From positions 186,001-250,000 of the forward strand of contig WBVU01000011.1 of the NCBI GenBank assembly GCA_009192285.1: a DNA stretch of 64,000 bases, given 5' to 3'. The notes under the pieces were generated by a model that was given only the letters and a program-made list of their open reading frames with translations, was not told the DNA's origin and ran no database searches. Position numbers and translations under genes: made by a program. Positions within the stretch are counted from its first letter, which is position 1. Each line of letters opens with the position of its first letter. Source of the DNA: Morchella semilibera (Eukaryota; Ascomycota; Pezizomycetes; Pezizales; Morchellaceae). Below are positions 1-12,535 of this stretch, piece after piece.

Positions 1-1015
1 AGTTGTCCTCGCGAGATAATTCTCATCACTATTCTATTTTTGACCTAGGGCTCGAAGGGGTTCACACAACCAGCTCCTTCATTTATACTCATCTATTAGT
101 TGTATATTTTCGTTTATAGTATTCTGGGGAGAATATTTTCCATTTCTCGATCTTGGTTTTTACAGAATGTACTCCCCCCTCCTCTCTGCACAGCATCGTG
201 ATAGCACTACTTTCATTAGTGTAATTCTTCCTTCTCTCCATGTCATCTCTCCTTCCTTTCTTGATTCCCGTTCTGTCACATCCCTATATTCCCTTTCGTT
301 TTTGGTGGTTTGGGTTTCTTTTATCTCTTTTTTTTCTTGTATAGTGGGGTTTTTGTATGTACAGTGGACCAGGGCTTGCTTTTGTATTATTGACATTAGA
401 GGGTATGGGGAAAATGTTTTTATTGTGTTTTTTCTTGTCCGGGGGACAAATCATGCATAGGTTACGTTAAATAGATTTCGTCTTCTTAGTATGTAGTAAT
501 TCGATGAAGCTCAAGGCTTTACTAAATTAAACTCTCGATCTCACTCCGTGTGTTACTATTTAATCACTCATGCCAGGTTTTCAGTAATACAAGAACTCAA
601 GTGGAAATGATCGGAATAACATGTTTCCCTTATAGGTTTTGAAAGCTGGGACAACATCACCAGTTCAGTACTTTAGGTGTTGCCCTTCGGCCTGAGTAGT
701 AAATAGTATGAGTTAAGCAGAACCTCTTTACCCGCTTGAAGATCAGAGGGAGCCTAAAACTCCCCTGTGCGTCCAAATGTCAAGTCTCAAAGGATGTTAG
801 AATATCGATATATATAGAGCCCTTAAAGTGGCTTAAACTAATACAACTAGCCCTAGTTGCTGAGTGACCTAACCAAACATGCTTGATGGGGACCCTTTAG
901 AATGGGGATAAAAAATGGCTATAAATAACTAGAATAAAAGGAAACCTTTCTCAGACTTAAACAATCATAAGTGTTAGAACGGATATCTCTCATTCGGCAT
1001 AAATATATATTCTGT
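1..1015. other. Intergenic, no gene seen
   Basis: AT-rich, T-tract-bearing DNA downstream of the MFS transporter. Open frames here are short and of biased composition, with no recognisable domain. I see no tRNA and no repeat with clear ends. Confidence 0.6.
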
Positions 1016-2892
1016 TTAGGATTTCCTCCTCCAAAATCCAGAAAGCCCTCGCTGACCCTCCTGCTCTCTCCGTGCAGCTCTATCCAGCACAGCGTCTTCT
1101 CCCGGTGTCTTTCCGCCAACATATTTCACCAGGAATCCCATTATAATCGCAGACAAGATACTAATACAAAGGATCCCAATCATTACCAGGTTTGATTTCC
1201 TGAATTGTTTAGGTCCCACAACGTTATCGGATGCCCAGCCTGTATAGAGCGCATACGTCTGTAAATCAATGAGCATTAGGCCTATTCAACACTCCACAAC
1301 AGAATAGCGTTTCACTTACAGTAGTAACTGAGCCCAAATTCCCAAGACCTGAAACGAGGGCCGAGGCCGCAGCAACGCCAACCTCCCCATGGCGAGGCTG
1401 GAATATTTCGCTTTTCTATGTTAGTTTAACCCAGCATGCTAGGTACAAGATCACTCACTTCGTCCAGGTCATGCAAATTGGGACTGTAGGCCCTAGACCA
1501 AACCCAATCATAAGCAACCCAAAGTATCTCCCCCATGGATTGGTGGCATAGGTTGTAACCAGCAAGCCCGATATTTGAACGCACACCGGCACTGTAAAGA
1601 AGAGTGCGCGGTGACGATTGAACCGATCACTGAACGGGGTAACTAGCAAGATTGCAATCAAATCGCAAACCCAAATTGGTGAAAAGAGCAGCGAAAGTTC
1701 AATACTAGTCAATTGTGGGTTGATGGCTCTGATAATAAGAGTACCGAAATTCTGAACTCCAATACCAACCCCGACGACGCCAAAGTACATTATAGTTAAT
1801 GGCCATAAGCGCCAGTCCATCAGGACTTTCGTGAGATCCCGCATCGTCCACGGCGGGACGTTATATACTCTTGTCAGTTCTTCATAATGAATCACTGCGT
1901 CCTCACCAACTAATGCCGGCTTTGGGGCTGGTAAGTATTTCTGGAAACCAGACGTCTTGGCCGTTGTCCCTGGAGCCACAGGGCGGCCTGGAAGCCAGTA
2001 TAAGATAAATATACCGCAAAGTACGGCAGATAGGCCATATAAAAGGAACATCCACTCATAACCGGTCAACCCTCCCATTCCATTCATCTTCTGAAATCCG
2101 GCGCTGACAAGGCCAACTACGGCTGCGGAAACTTGGGCGGCGGTGAAGTACTGGCCGATACGTTTTCCAGTACGAGAAGGAGGGTAGAACAATGTGAGAT
2201 AGTAGGACATCCCAGGCCACATACCGGCGATTACGATTCCAAGTAGGAGTCTAAGTAGGCTATCACATTTGAAGAGATAGGTTGTTAGATAATTAACCGG
2301 ACCCGGTAATGAGTGAATGAAGCGGAATGTGATGCGTACTAGAAATTCCACACAGCATTCAAAGCTGCATGGCAGCATCCGACAATGCCAACTCCGATAA
2401 CAATTCTGGACATCCAGACATGTGGGCTCAGTCTTGTCATAATGAGGTTCGCTGGTACATCAAACAAAACATAACACACATAGAACAGTGCAAGTCCGGT
2501 GCTAATCTGGTGAGGAGTAAGTTTAAGACGTTGTGATAATGCATCGCCTGTAGCAGAATTCATGGTGAGCGAGAGGCCGACATTGGAACGAATGGCGGCG
2601 CAGAGGAAATATAAGATCCAAAAGGCTGTAGTTTTTATAGTTAGTAAATATCCTTTAGAGATTCCAGGGAATTATTCTACCGGGTACTATTCGGCGATCA
2701 AGTTTTCTAAATAAATGTCAAATCCTTGAATTTAAAGTTCCATTCCAGAGTTGATTCTTACTTGTAGACCTTCTCGACTTTGGCATCTGCCATGGCATCT
2801 CCTCCTACTTCTCTATCCTCGGCAGAGTTGCACTCATTTAGTGCTGTTGTTGGGATATCCTGCCTAGTAGTCCCCTTAAGAGTTCCGGCCAT
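1016..2892 (-). CDS. MFS transporter, allantoate permease (Dal5/ACS) family
   Basis: Predicted plasma-membrane symporter for a small organic anion; relatives carry allantoate, nicotinate, pantothenate or similar acids, and the substrate cannot be told here. Six exons on the minus strand: 2762-2892, 2681-2706, 2340-2625, 1459-2259, 1320-1410 and 1016-1258. They sum to 1578 nt, or 525 residues, normal for the family. The joined protein has about 12 hydrophobic segments and the family block EIFQPRHGEVGVAAA in exon 5, followed by YALYTGW in exon 6. Exon 2 is a 26-nt microexon (KLDRRIVP); without it the frame fails between exons 1 and 3. The start is the first ATG, giving a polar N-terminus of about 45 residues. 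The segment AIRSNVGLSLTMN replaces the usual DRVNIGNA-type motif after the first helix, which may signal a divergent substrate. No related gene lies beside it. Confidence 0.9.
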
Positions 2893-4026
2893 CCTTTTTT
2901 CCTCTTTTCTGAAGCTTGAGTCAGAGTTGGAGAAGGAGGTTTATAGATTCTAGCAGCCGAGCGAGCAGAGCCCCACTTTGCCTCGCCTAGTGGGAGTTTG
3001 CGCACTCGGCTAACCAATTGAGGGGGTCATCCTGGGTAAATCTTTGACAAAATCGTTGGGCTATTTGATGACAATCGCACACTAAAAAAATTCAAGCTGC
3101 AGAATCCTTATCTCAAATCAGCCACATCAAGCTACAGTACGCAAGGATCTTATGGGCCTTTACTCAACAAATAATTTTTCGTTTTACCATTTCCCTCCAT
3201 CCTGTATACATGTACTCATATGTAGTTACCTTTAGGGTCTATCGTGGTATAGTTCTTGTTCAAAAGTCCTGGGACAACGCAACCGCGAGTTGCTACGGGG
3301 CTTGTCCCGGGATTTTTGACATGGAGGTATACGTAAGGGTATGAATGTTGAACCGTTGGGATTATCTCCTGGTATTAAACAATTACTAGAGCTCAAAGAT
3401 AGTAAATCATTGCTAGGTTTATAGGAAGGCAGGGTATGCCTAACTACGGAATCCTAACAGACAAATATAGAGTACATAAAAATGTAGCAAGACCGGGGGT
3501 GAACTAAAGTGGAATGCTACTAAGTATGTAGTTTCGTTCCCGACCCCATCGGTATTTTTTTTGGTGGTGTGGTTTAACTGGTGCGAACTAATAAAGATAC
3601 TAAAATACTCTAGGCACGAGACCAGCTACTAAGCAGGTTGTTGATCCTAATATGTGCGTTTGACATTGTATCATCACTATCATTGCACGCAAGATTAAGA
3701 CCGGCGTAATTCAACCTCCGAAATGATTCTCTTTTGTCTAAGACTACATGTATTATATTATTACTTAGCTAATACTACCTAAACCTCTCCCAACCCAGTA
3801 CATGATTGAGTCTATAAATTTGACCCAGATGCTAACGCCCAGTTTATTTTTGAGTACAAAGGAGGAAGATTGCATTGTGTTGATTATAAATTCGAACAAT
3901 TATTAACCTTTTGGTAAGTCTAGGATGAACAGGATATGATTTTTGAAGCAAAAAATAACTCCCATAATAGTTATAAAAGAAAAAGGGCTTCGTCAGGCAC
4001 AATGATACAAAAGAGCACCTCAAACC
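2893..4026. other. Intergenic between MFS and sterol glucosyltransferase genes
   Basis: Holds the MFS promoter side and the 3' flank of the glucosyltransferase. It contains an 18-bp inverted repeat (3260-3319) and two copies of TACATGTA (3207, 3745). No coding signal seen. Confidence 0.6.
3260..3319. repeat. Short inverted repeat (hairpin)
   Basis: Arms 3260-3277 and 3302-3319 are 18 bp each and differ at two positions. The 24-bp loop itself contains a GCAAC/GTTGC pair. It could be a small foldback element or a structured RNA; nothing decides between them. Confidence 0.6.
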
Positions 4027-7000
4027 TCATTGCTTCCACTCGGCATCAGTTGCCCTCATCCTCTTCCTCCATATTAGTCTTTTCAAGCCTCTTCTTCCAC
4101 AACCCCTCTTGACACCACTAATGTTCTCTTCCAATCGCCAATCCCTCTGCTTTTTCTCTTCCTTCTCCTCCTCAACCTGCTTCCATCCAGCAAGTACCGT
4201 CTCTCTCAACTCCCTTTCTCCTTGCTCTCCTTTCTCCTCTTGCCATTCGTGATACTCCATCTCTCCCTGTTTTATCCTAGCATTCATGATCTTTACCATG
4301 ACCCTTCGGTCTCTCTTTTTCCGAACCTCCTTATGTACACCCTTCAATGAAAATCCTATAACCCCAGCGGTTGCAGCATTTGTTTTGAAGAATCCACTGG
4401 CTGCACCTTTCCCAAGACCCTTAACAAAACCGACGACCCCATCTTCTTTTGCACCTTCATATGGCTTCACAACCACACCAGTAACACCATCGTATACGCC
4501 AAGCGCAAATTCCTTCCCCGCTGCGCGAAGCCCGGAGTGAATGCCTGTTATACGATAAGGAGCGCGAACGGTATCACCATACAGGCGTGGCGCATTATGG
4601 AACCCTTGAGCGACAGCTAGTGAGACCTCCATTGGTGCACGAACGCCAGCTCGAGCTACTTTTGACAGGCCCTTCGCAGTATTGTGAGCCACTTCGCGGT
4701 GAATTGGCTCTTGCTCCTCGTCACCTTCCACATTGTCTTCCTCTTCAGGAATGGACCCTATCTGTCTTCTTACCCCTGTGTCTGGGACTCTGTCGGGAGT
4801 CGCATCTTTCTTGTGGCTTGCTAGGGATATGTCTTGATGGGCTTTCCGGCCACGCTTCGAGTTTGACCTTGACCTGCTTCCTGCTTTTGATGATGATCTC
4901 TCCCTAATTTCTCCAGCAATATCGAGGCCTTCCTCCTCATCAAAGCGCTTTACGCCCTTATACAATGAGTATGGAACACTAACGGCGCCTTTAGCAACGC
5001 CCGCAATAGAACCAAAGAGGGCACTAAAACCGCCACTTAGTGGTTCTCCGGGCCCGTCAAAATCGTTCCACTCTGTATGTCTCACACTATTCTCCCATTA
5101 GCCAATACCCAACGAGTGAGTTCCTGTGACGGAAGAACATACAGCCTCAAATCTTTCCAACCTAGTTTTCCCTCCTTTACTAACGCCCGAGCTGCGAGTG
5201 CACTAAGTCTTGTTCTTGTCCGTCTAATTCTCCACACCGCAACTTTATCGCTTAACATTGCACAATGTATACCAGGGCCCCCGGTGCCCCATTTCCCCTC
5301 CGCAGGTCCTCCAGGCCCCCCCTCGCCCCACTCTTTCCCACGCTCACCTAAACCACGCTTCCCGCGCTTGAGAGCCTCAATGCCGTGGTAGAACGACTTG
5401 ACAGCGTTTTCTGCGCCGTTGCCATCATCTTCTTTGATTCGTCGACTGATCTCCTTTGCGGCGGTTTGACACTCTTCGGAGAGTAGTTTTTTTATACCTG
5501 CAGCAAGTTTTTCGGCCGTAAGCTCTTTATGAGGTACTGGTTCGGCCCCCGCATTGGCATTGGCAACAGTAGCACCCCAGAACGCTTGATCACCAAAAAA
5601 TGGCACAATCATCGTCGGACGACCGTGGTAAAGACCAATGGCCGTTGTACCAGCACCACCATGATGCACCACGCACGAAACTTGCGAGAAAAGCCAGTCA
5701 TGAGGAGTATTCTCTAACATGAATATGTTTTCTGGTATTTCGCTGCCATCTTCACCAATACCACCCCAACCTTTGGAAACTAGTGCACGAACACCGGATT
5801 GCTTCACTGCCTCGAATATGAGGGCTGTAAGACCATCTGGGTCATCTACAACAATGGATCCAAAGCCAATATAGACAGGAGGAGGCCCAGCAGCCAGAAA
5901 ATCGGCAAGCGGTTTGGGAGGCTTGAAAGACGATGCAAGATCAAGGAATACAAAGCCAGTTATATCTATGTGGTCACCCCAATCATGGGGCTTAGGTATC
6001 AGTGCTGGCGACCTGAGGTGTTCACAGTTTAGTACTGATACATGAACTTAAAGGAAGGTGGCAAATAAATAAGGATAAAAACATACCACATATAAGTGAA
6101 TGGTACCTTCAACCGGCTTATCATGCCTGGTGCCCACAAAGTTGCTACCGGCTCTAGGCCCAAAGTTTTTTCTCGAAACCTATTCACCAAATCCCCCAAT
6201 CCCTGCCATGTCATCATCTCAATCATGGGATACGATATAGCGTTCGTGTACTCGCTGCCCACATTGCTGCTTGTTATATTTGCCAACGGGTGGGGCATCG
6301 TTTGTGTGGGTGAGTATGGAAACGTGAACATGAGATGCAGCGGAACACCCAGCTTTTCTGCACAGTGAACATGCGCAAAGCAAGGCGGGTTGGCAATTAT
6401 AGCGTCAGCGATGAATGGTCGTCCATCCGTTTCTCTCATATCATCCTCTTCGTCGCTCCCCCAATCTGATGTTGTTACTGAGTCCGTTGTAGATTGGTTC
6501 CTAGTCTGATCCCTACGTTTTCTATTCTTCTTAAGGGAGTCATCATTAGGCTCAACGCAAGCTCTCCAAAAACCTTGAAACATCTCAAACATCTGTTCTC
6601 GCCGTCTTATTACGTCCCCTGCTTTAATTGTTTCTATGCTAGGTATCAATCCCTATGCAAAGTTAACACCCACTCGTTATTTATACGAAAAAAAATCCAA
6701 TCCTACCGGATTCTTAACCATGAACGCCATGAGCTCCGCAGGGTCCCCTCCTATGTTGAAGAATTCTACTCCGTTCTCCTCCACAAACTCTTTAAATGCT
6801 GGATGTGTTGCTAAGCGTACTCGATGTCCACCTTGTTCTGTTAAGATTTTTGCAACTGCAACAAATGGTTGCACATCTCCTCTTGATCCAATCACCATCA
6901 CCACAATATTCAGCTTTGGCGGTGGTGTAACCTCATGTCGTTCACCTGGTTCGACGCCGTCCGTGGGAAAATTTTTGTTTGCACCATTTAAAAACATAGA

Positions 7001-7300
7001 AAGGGGGCCTTCTTTCAGTTTATTGAAATCAATATGAACTCGCCCATCCCGGTCAATAAATGCAGATGTTCTGAACTCATCATGGGTGATATCAAAGTGG
7101 GAAAAACGAGAGGGTGTCATCGTAGGTCTTTGAGCACTTGACTGAGAAGCTGGGGACCAGGTCTGACGAGATATAGGGGAGGTGCGCATTGTTGGTCTCC
7201 CTTTTGGTTTTGAGAACTGCCGGTGGAATCGAGGATGTTTGTGTGAGGCAGCATTTTTGTTATCTTTGGAACTACTCTTTGAATCTGACTCATTAGGCAT
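4027..7300 (-). CDS. UDP-glucose:sterol 3-beta-glucosyltransferase-like protein
   Basis: Transfers glucose from UDP-glucose to the 3-hydroxyl of ergosterol or related sterols at membranes (family role). Four exons: 6707-7300, 6087-6652, 5143-6012 and 4027-5086; 3090 nt, 1029 residues. The N-terminal GT28-type domain starts near residue 130 with GSRGDVQP; the C-terminal GT1 half carries VHHGGAGTT near residue 505, the UDP-sugar site. There is no PH or GRAM domain, so it is not a full Atg26 but the shorter fungal UGT80 type. From about residue 677 a further 350 residues follow: glycine-rich repeats such as GLGKGAASGF and VVKPYEGAKEDG, then a charged coiled-coil tail. This part resembles the C-terminal region of VPS13-type lipid-transfer proteins (inference). 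The third intron (5087-5142, 56 nt) is needed to join the two halves; a stop follows shortly if it is read through. The start is the first in-frame ATG. Confidence 0.9.
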
Positions 7301-7443
7301 TTTATCCAATATCGCGTTGATGCGCGGGAGCAATTGACAAGCAATAACTAAGTCTCAAAGAATTTTCCTGGTGAATATCTACTAAAAAAAATGGGAGAAA
7401 GGAGGCAGACACATGTTTATCACAGTAGAGCACTTTGTTGCAT

Positions 7444-7451
7444 TGACGTCA
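7444..7451. promoter_or_regulatory. CRE/ATF-type palindrome upstream of the sterol glucosyltransferase
   Basis: A perfect TGACGTCA palindrome lies about 144 bp upstream of the start codon. bZIP factors of the ATF/CREB class bind this word in fungi; use here is inferred only from position. Confidence 0.35.
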
Positions 7452-8660
7452 CAAGGTCCCTTGCTGTGATCCCTGGATGACTACGTAGGTAAGTAGGTAC
7501 AGAGCAGCCACTCGTTTACAGGGTTTATGACGCGGTTTTCCTTGGCAAATGATGGGAAATTCCAAACTTCCATCTATTAAGTACATACATGTGACGACGA
7601 TGTCTCGTCCTATGCATGGACAAATACCACCGGCACGCCAGTTTTGTGCCTCGCGCCGTGAAGCGAGTGGTCTCCCAGTGGAAACGACCCGGACCCTTCG
7701 ATCCCCTATTCAGGGCACGATCGGTCATTAGCAACCATCACCTTACAGAATTCATTCGTCCAAGTAATAATCTCCCAATTTGTACGGCGTTGTAGGGCCG
7801 GGTGTATTACTCGCTAGAGTGTTTTCCACTCAAAATATTTTCGGGACGGCGAGACTTTGTGGTAAGCACCTATGGTTGCGGACACCTGACATTTGACCCC
7901 AACATTTGGGGGGTGATGGCTTTCCAACCACAATATCTACAATCATTTTCTCTCTGTTAAATGATGCTTTAGCCTCCGCTCTACATCATGACAGAGTCCA
8001 ATTAATTTTATCACCTATGGTTGTGGAGTTATTGAATTTCTAAAAGTTGGGTTTTTGGTAAGAGACCAAATGAATGTTGCTCCAAAGTTGCCTATTTAGG
8101 CAGTAGTTCTAGAGCGTTGGGCATTTTAATACCCAATTAGGCAATTATTGGACTACCGCTTAATATCATTGATAGGTCTTGGCATAAAAGAGCATATATC
8201 GGCAACAAAAGCAACCATAGCTGGCTAGACGACCTTGGTTCGGGGGATGGTTAAATCTCGGCCACGGATCATCACTCGTACTGGTTATTTATGGCAATAA
8301 TATTACTGGTTGAGTATGGCTTATGGTACGCAATATCTAGGTTAAATACCGATGCAGCAGCATCCACCTAGACCAAATTTTAACCTCAAGTGACTACATG
8401 TACCTACATATTGTCTACCATCGAATAGTTTTCTGGCTAGCAGTTTTGCCAACTACGATATGATTTCAAGACACTAGTTAACCGATTTATATGTCACTGC
8501 TATGGTGTGTAATCTAATTCCACCCCTTTTCATTATTGTACCTATATAGCTATGTCCCCCAAGGGGTCTTGGGCGGTCTGTGCTAAGATAACAACATACA
8601 CTACATCCTATTGTACTCTAGTAGGAACACTAAATTTAGTACTACTAGTAAGTAGAGTAC

Positions 8661-8727
8661 TAGGGGAAAGTCTCCAGAACTGCGGCCCATGGTTGCAACA
8701 GGCCATAGTTCTGGAGACCTTCCCCTA
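8661..8727. repeat. Compact hairpin with 27-bp arms
   Basis: Arms 8661-8687 and 8701-8727 pair almost fully (about two mismatches) around a 13-bp loop. Flanking GTACTAC and GTAGTAC words extend the pairing. This is the size of a small-RNA precursor or a miniature foldback element. No protein lies here. Confidence 0.6.
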
Positions 8728-9703
8728 CCCCCCGTAGTACATACACCTGAGAGCTTTGACTTACTTGACACGGCTTAATACTAATTATCTGACAGTCAGT
8801 TCGAATTATAAAACCATTTCTAGTAGCCAGGTGGTGGTATAAAAGGCACGCGGAACTGAAATATCTATATTATTACACATACTAGAAACTCTGCTCGGTC
8901 GTTCTAGGCCACGTTTCCATGTGTCCTGGATTGCAATGCGGACTGGCCGTCTACATACATACATGTATCTAGCTACCGCTAACTTTTACTCGGTAATAAA
9001 CCTAACCCTCTGTGAACCCAATGTCGCCACGCCGTGGCTAGCTAGGTGTGCCTTCATTTTTGCTGCGACGAGCGAGATTTCTTCTGTGGCTAACCATGGG
9101 GGATCGGAAGTCTTGTCAGTAAGAGCCAGCTCGGCAACAGGTTTACAGGGTCGCAGCCAACAAAAAGGTTTGTCTTGCTACCGAACGAGCCCTAAACCTA
9201 ACCCTGAAAATGAGATTCAGCTCCGCAGTGGCGACACAGTCTCAGCGATTGAGTACCCTACGTGAAAGGTGCTTCTCACTTACCTCTACACCCGAAGTAC
9301 ATGCGATCTTTCCGGTATTTTCTTTCAACATAATTTGTAAATGATTTACATTATGTTCCGGTTTGGTCTGGTAAAATCGGTAGATTAACATTCAACATAA
9401 TGTCCTTATCGTTATCGCCTGTAAATAATTTCGCGGCAAGCAACACATATCCCGCACACGTTAGGACGGAGGAACTCCTACAAAAAGAACCGAAAAAGCC
9501 ACCCTACTTTCCCAGCACTCCGGCCTACCATCTTTGTTGGCTTTCCATTACAACATAACAATTCCAGAGGAAGAGGGAAAAAAAAGGAAAAAAAAGGAAA
9601 AAAAATGCTATCATAATCAACGTCCTAACCCCCCCGAATCTCATATTAGTCCTAGCCCTCCATGGAGATACACCGACTATCCCGGGTGTTGAATTCGTAT
9701 CAT

Positions 9704-11014
9704 TTACTGACCGCCAGGCATGTGCGTTGCAATCCATTGCCCAAAGGCGACCGGGTTTCTCGTTTGGATAAAAGCGGTACCGGGCCCTGAGAAACAAGGG
9801 TTGTTAGTGAGGAAAGTCAGAAATTATGGAAGTGAGGCGCACCAGTAAATCGACAGACCAAGCCCTCCTGAGCCGTCATGCTACTGATAATTCCACCGCT
9901 AGCAACGCGCTCTATAGAATACTTGCAGTTCCAAGCAACCAGGTGATCGTTATCGACAATGTATTGCTCTCCTTGTGCCATCTATTCAGCGGTTAGGTAT
10001 TTAGCTATAAGTTGTCCTTCAACATTTGGGCCAAACCAACATTCTTCTGAATAATTGCTCCCAGACTGGTGACAAAAAAAACACCCTGGCCCGAGATTTT
10101 GTAAACAAACAAGCCCTCGCCCGAAAACATCGCTTTTCCAAAACCTTGACTCTTATAATCCTTCACAACTCCTTGAGTCGCACATAGGAATGCATCTTTG
10201 CCGACAGACCACTGTTGCTGCCCATCCAGACGGACGGGGACAATATCTCCGAGTGCTGCGGGAGCAAGAAGAAGCTCGCCAGGCCCGGTATATGTTGATT
10301 GAGCCATGTCACCACCAGCAACAAGCTTTTTAAACGAGAATTTGACGGACCCTTTCAAAGTGACAGTTGGAGACATTGCTACCATCGCACCTATTTTGGG
10401 GGTATAAAGTTTAGCAGTGAACGCACGTATAGCGAAACCAGGTAGAAAATACCCGGCTTAGCAACAACTGGACACCCATGGGCCAGCTGAAGTGTCAGAA
10501 GTGTATTTGAATCCCTATGATCAATACGATAACTCCCGCCATTAAAGCTTCCTATTGTGTCCGTAATCTGATTGGAGCTCCCGTGCCCTTGGGGTATGTG
10601 TTGAGGCTGGGGTGGTTGATTTATATTAGTTGGATCATACGCCGTCTGTGTGATAGACATGCGGTGCTGGTTATTGTTCGGAGGAGCGGAAGCGGGAGGA
10701 GAGTATTGGCCTTGAGGAGGTGGTGGAAAGCCTTGAGGAGCGGAAGGGGGAGGAGGAAAGCCCTGTTGTCCCTGTTGTCCCTGGTAAGTTTGCTGGTGAG
10801 GAGATCCTGTATGAGAAGGAGGGTATTGCGGCTGTTGTTGCTGAAACTGGGTGCTGGGGCCAGAAGGAGGATTGTATTGATAGCCGGCTTTTTCGTTTGC
10901 TAGATGAGATGTTAATAAATCTACTGTCGAGAGTAAAAATTACAGGGTGTACATGCAGTTATAAGGCCCTTGAGCGCCATAGTTAGGTGGTTGAGGAGGA
11001 GGAGCACCAGACAT
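9704..11014 (-). CDS. AIM24 family mitochondrial biogenesis protein
   Basis: AIM24 proteins have a TRAP-like beta fold; yeast Aim24 is a mitochondrial inner-membrane protein needed for MICOS integrity. Exons: 9704-9786, 9843-9981, 10041-10390, 10453 to about 10899, and a first exon ending near 10957 or 10953. Family blocks are [41 protein letters not shown], the segment [14 protein letters not shown] and the end TRNPVAF. The N-terminal 110 residues are rich in P, Q, G and Y. The four 3' exons join cleanly. The first junction does not: from the ATG at 11014, whose [13 protein letters not shown] start fits the composition, the strong GT donor gives the wrong phase. A GC donor at 10956 restores the frame (358 residues), as would a one-base sequence error. 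A start at 10980 (MALKGLITA) also stays in frame but looks less natural. Confidence 0.85.
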
Positions 11015-12535
11015 TGAGTCTGAATTCGAACATTTGGAGTTAGTAAATAATTATTTTCTCTGCTAGAATCGCTATTCTTAAAAACTAGGTTTATGTATAT
11101 CTTGCTTGTGAAAGGCGGTAGTCCCATCATTTCTATACCATCATTACAGCTGAAACCTGTCACGGGCAACATAGACGGGAATCCGAATACTCACAAGAGT
11201 GATTAATCAAGTTGCGGTTAAATTAGCTGTAGCTCAATAAATAAATAAAAAATGTAGTATTTTATGAGTGTATAGATTGATGGGGTTGAAAGAGAAGAAG
11301 AATCAGAGTGGAGAGCGGAGGGAGGGGCTGAATATATGCAAGTAACACAGTCACTCAGTACGACACCTTTCTGAATGGGCATCTTCTCTCCTCTCCCCAC
11401 CATCTACATACATGCAGAATGGCAAGCGAAGGCTTGGGGCTACGGCGCAACGTGACACACTGCATGATTGTGATCATCCAATGGGGCGGAGCAGTTGGGC
11501 GGCGGGAGGGTTGTGAATGGAGTGGTGCTGGTCAATTCCCGGTTAGCCGCCAAAGTTGCAGAGATCTGCATTTAGACTGGTATCGACTGAATAATGCCAG
11601 TGATAGGTAAGTAACCGATATTATCTACTTAGGCGTTTTGTAAAAGGTCGTGATGTTGCAACGGGGCAATTTTTCACTGAACGCCTTAGTATCACAGGAG
11701 TTTAATAATTTGGCTACCGCTCTTTAAAAGCCACATGTAGCTTGATTACATGTACCTGCATTTATACATGTGCTCTAGGGTGAGCTCAATACTCGCGGCG
11801 CCAGATCTACCCAGTTACTTAACCTCCCCATTTTGTTTTCACGTACCATTGTATAGCTCTGTTTGATGCATTAATCCGACTATATAAATTATTTCCAACC
11901 TTTGGCCGCATGGTGGCCAGTTGTCCCTTCAAGGGATTTAAATTATGACACAACTTGTAGGCGCTAGGTGCCTGTGAGAGTGGGAAGTAATAGATGCCAA
12001 GCTACTCTATTCTCGCTGCAGTTCTACTCTGCTCTGGTACTCTACAACGAGTGCAGGTATTGTATGTACCTACTCAGTTCAGCCACACACGCATCAGATA
12101 CAGTGGTCCACTTGAACATATAACCAGTCAAAGTTTTGCCACTCTAGGTAAACAATCAGTTAAGTGAATACAAACGTTCAGATACGAGGGTTTTAGCCCG
12201 TTACTACATTACATCCCTGTATATCTACTCGGCTATGAGTTAGCGTTACCCGGATGATAATATAACCCTGGCATGCACCATGACTGCATCAGCCACCGCC
12301 ACCATCTCATCACCCGTGCCCGCCACAAGTCCTTCTCTATTGGCCGCCCTAGTATCTACCCGTACCCCTGGGCCCTTAACTCATCTCCAACGTCAAGGAG
12401 CATTCTCATCCCAACTTCTCCCTTCTACTCATGCAGTAACCTACCCAAGGGTTTACAGGAACAATTTGCATAGCTACTTGGCTTCTACCCTGGAATTTTT
12501 AATATCAAAGTCAATAAAAGCTACAGGTCTACGAT
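11015..12535. other. Divergent promoter region, AIM24 and CH-domain genes
   Basis: About 1.5 kb between two divergent genes. It has one TACATGTA (11747) and no open frame of family quality. An ATG lies at 12280, but no splice path from it into the downstream gene is compelling. Confidence 0.5.

Larger units (their letters stand above)
7301..9703. other. Intergenic, 2.4 kb, no gene seen
   Basis: Contains the glucosyltransferase promoter, a 27-bp-arm hairpin (8661-8727), two TACATGTA words (8395, 8960) and two telomere-like AACCTAACCCT words near 9000 and 9195. The open frames are short, partly without ATG, and show no family resemblance. Confidence 0.55.

Noticed and set aside
5082-5142. Apparent stop between the two halves of the sterol glucosyltransferase
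   Set aside because: Explained by a 56-nt intron (5087-5142) with normal donor, branch and acceptor; total length then stays in phase.
9000-9206. Telomere-like AACCTAACCCT words
   Set aside because: Only two imperfect short copies, not in tandem; too little for an interstitial telomere tract. The same holds near 52000 and 56585.
8921-9265. 114-codon open frame on the plus strand
   Set aside because: No domain, and composition like the surrounding non-coding DNA; opens before an internal repeat-like AACCTAACCCT region.
12273-12535. Possible upstream coding exon of the CH-domain gene
   Set aside because: The CH domain begins normally a few residues after the ATG at 12536, and no convincing splice path links the upstream frame.
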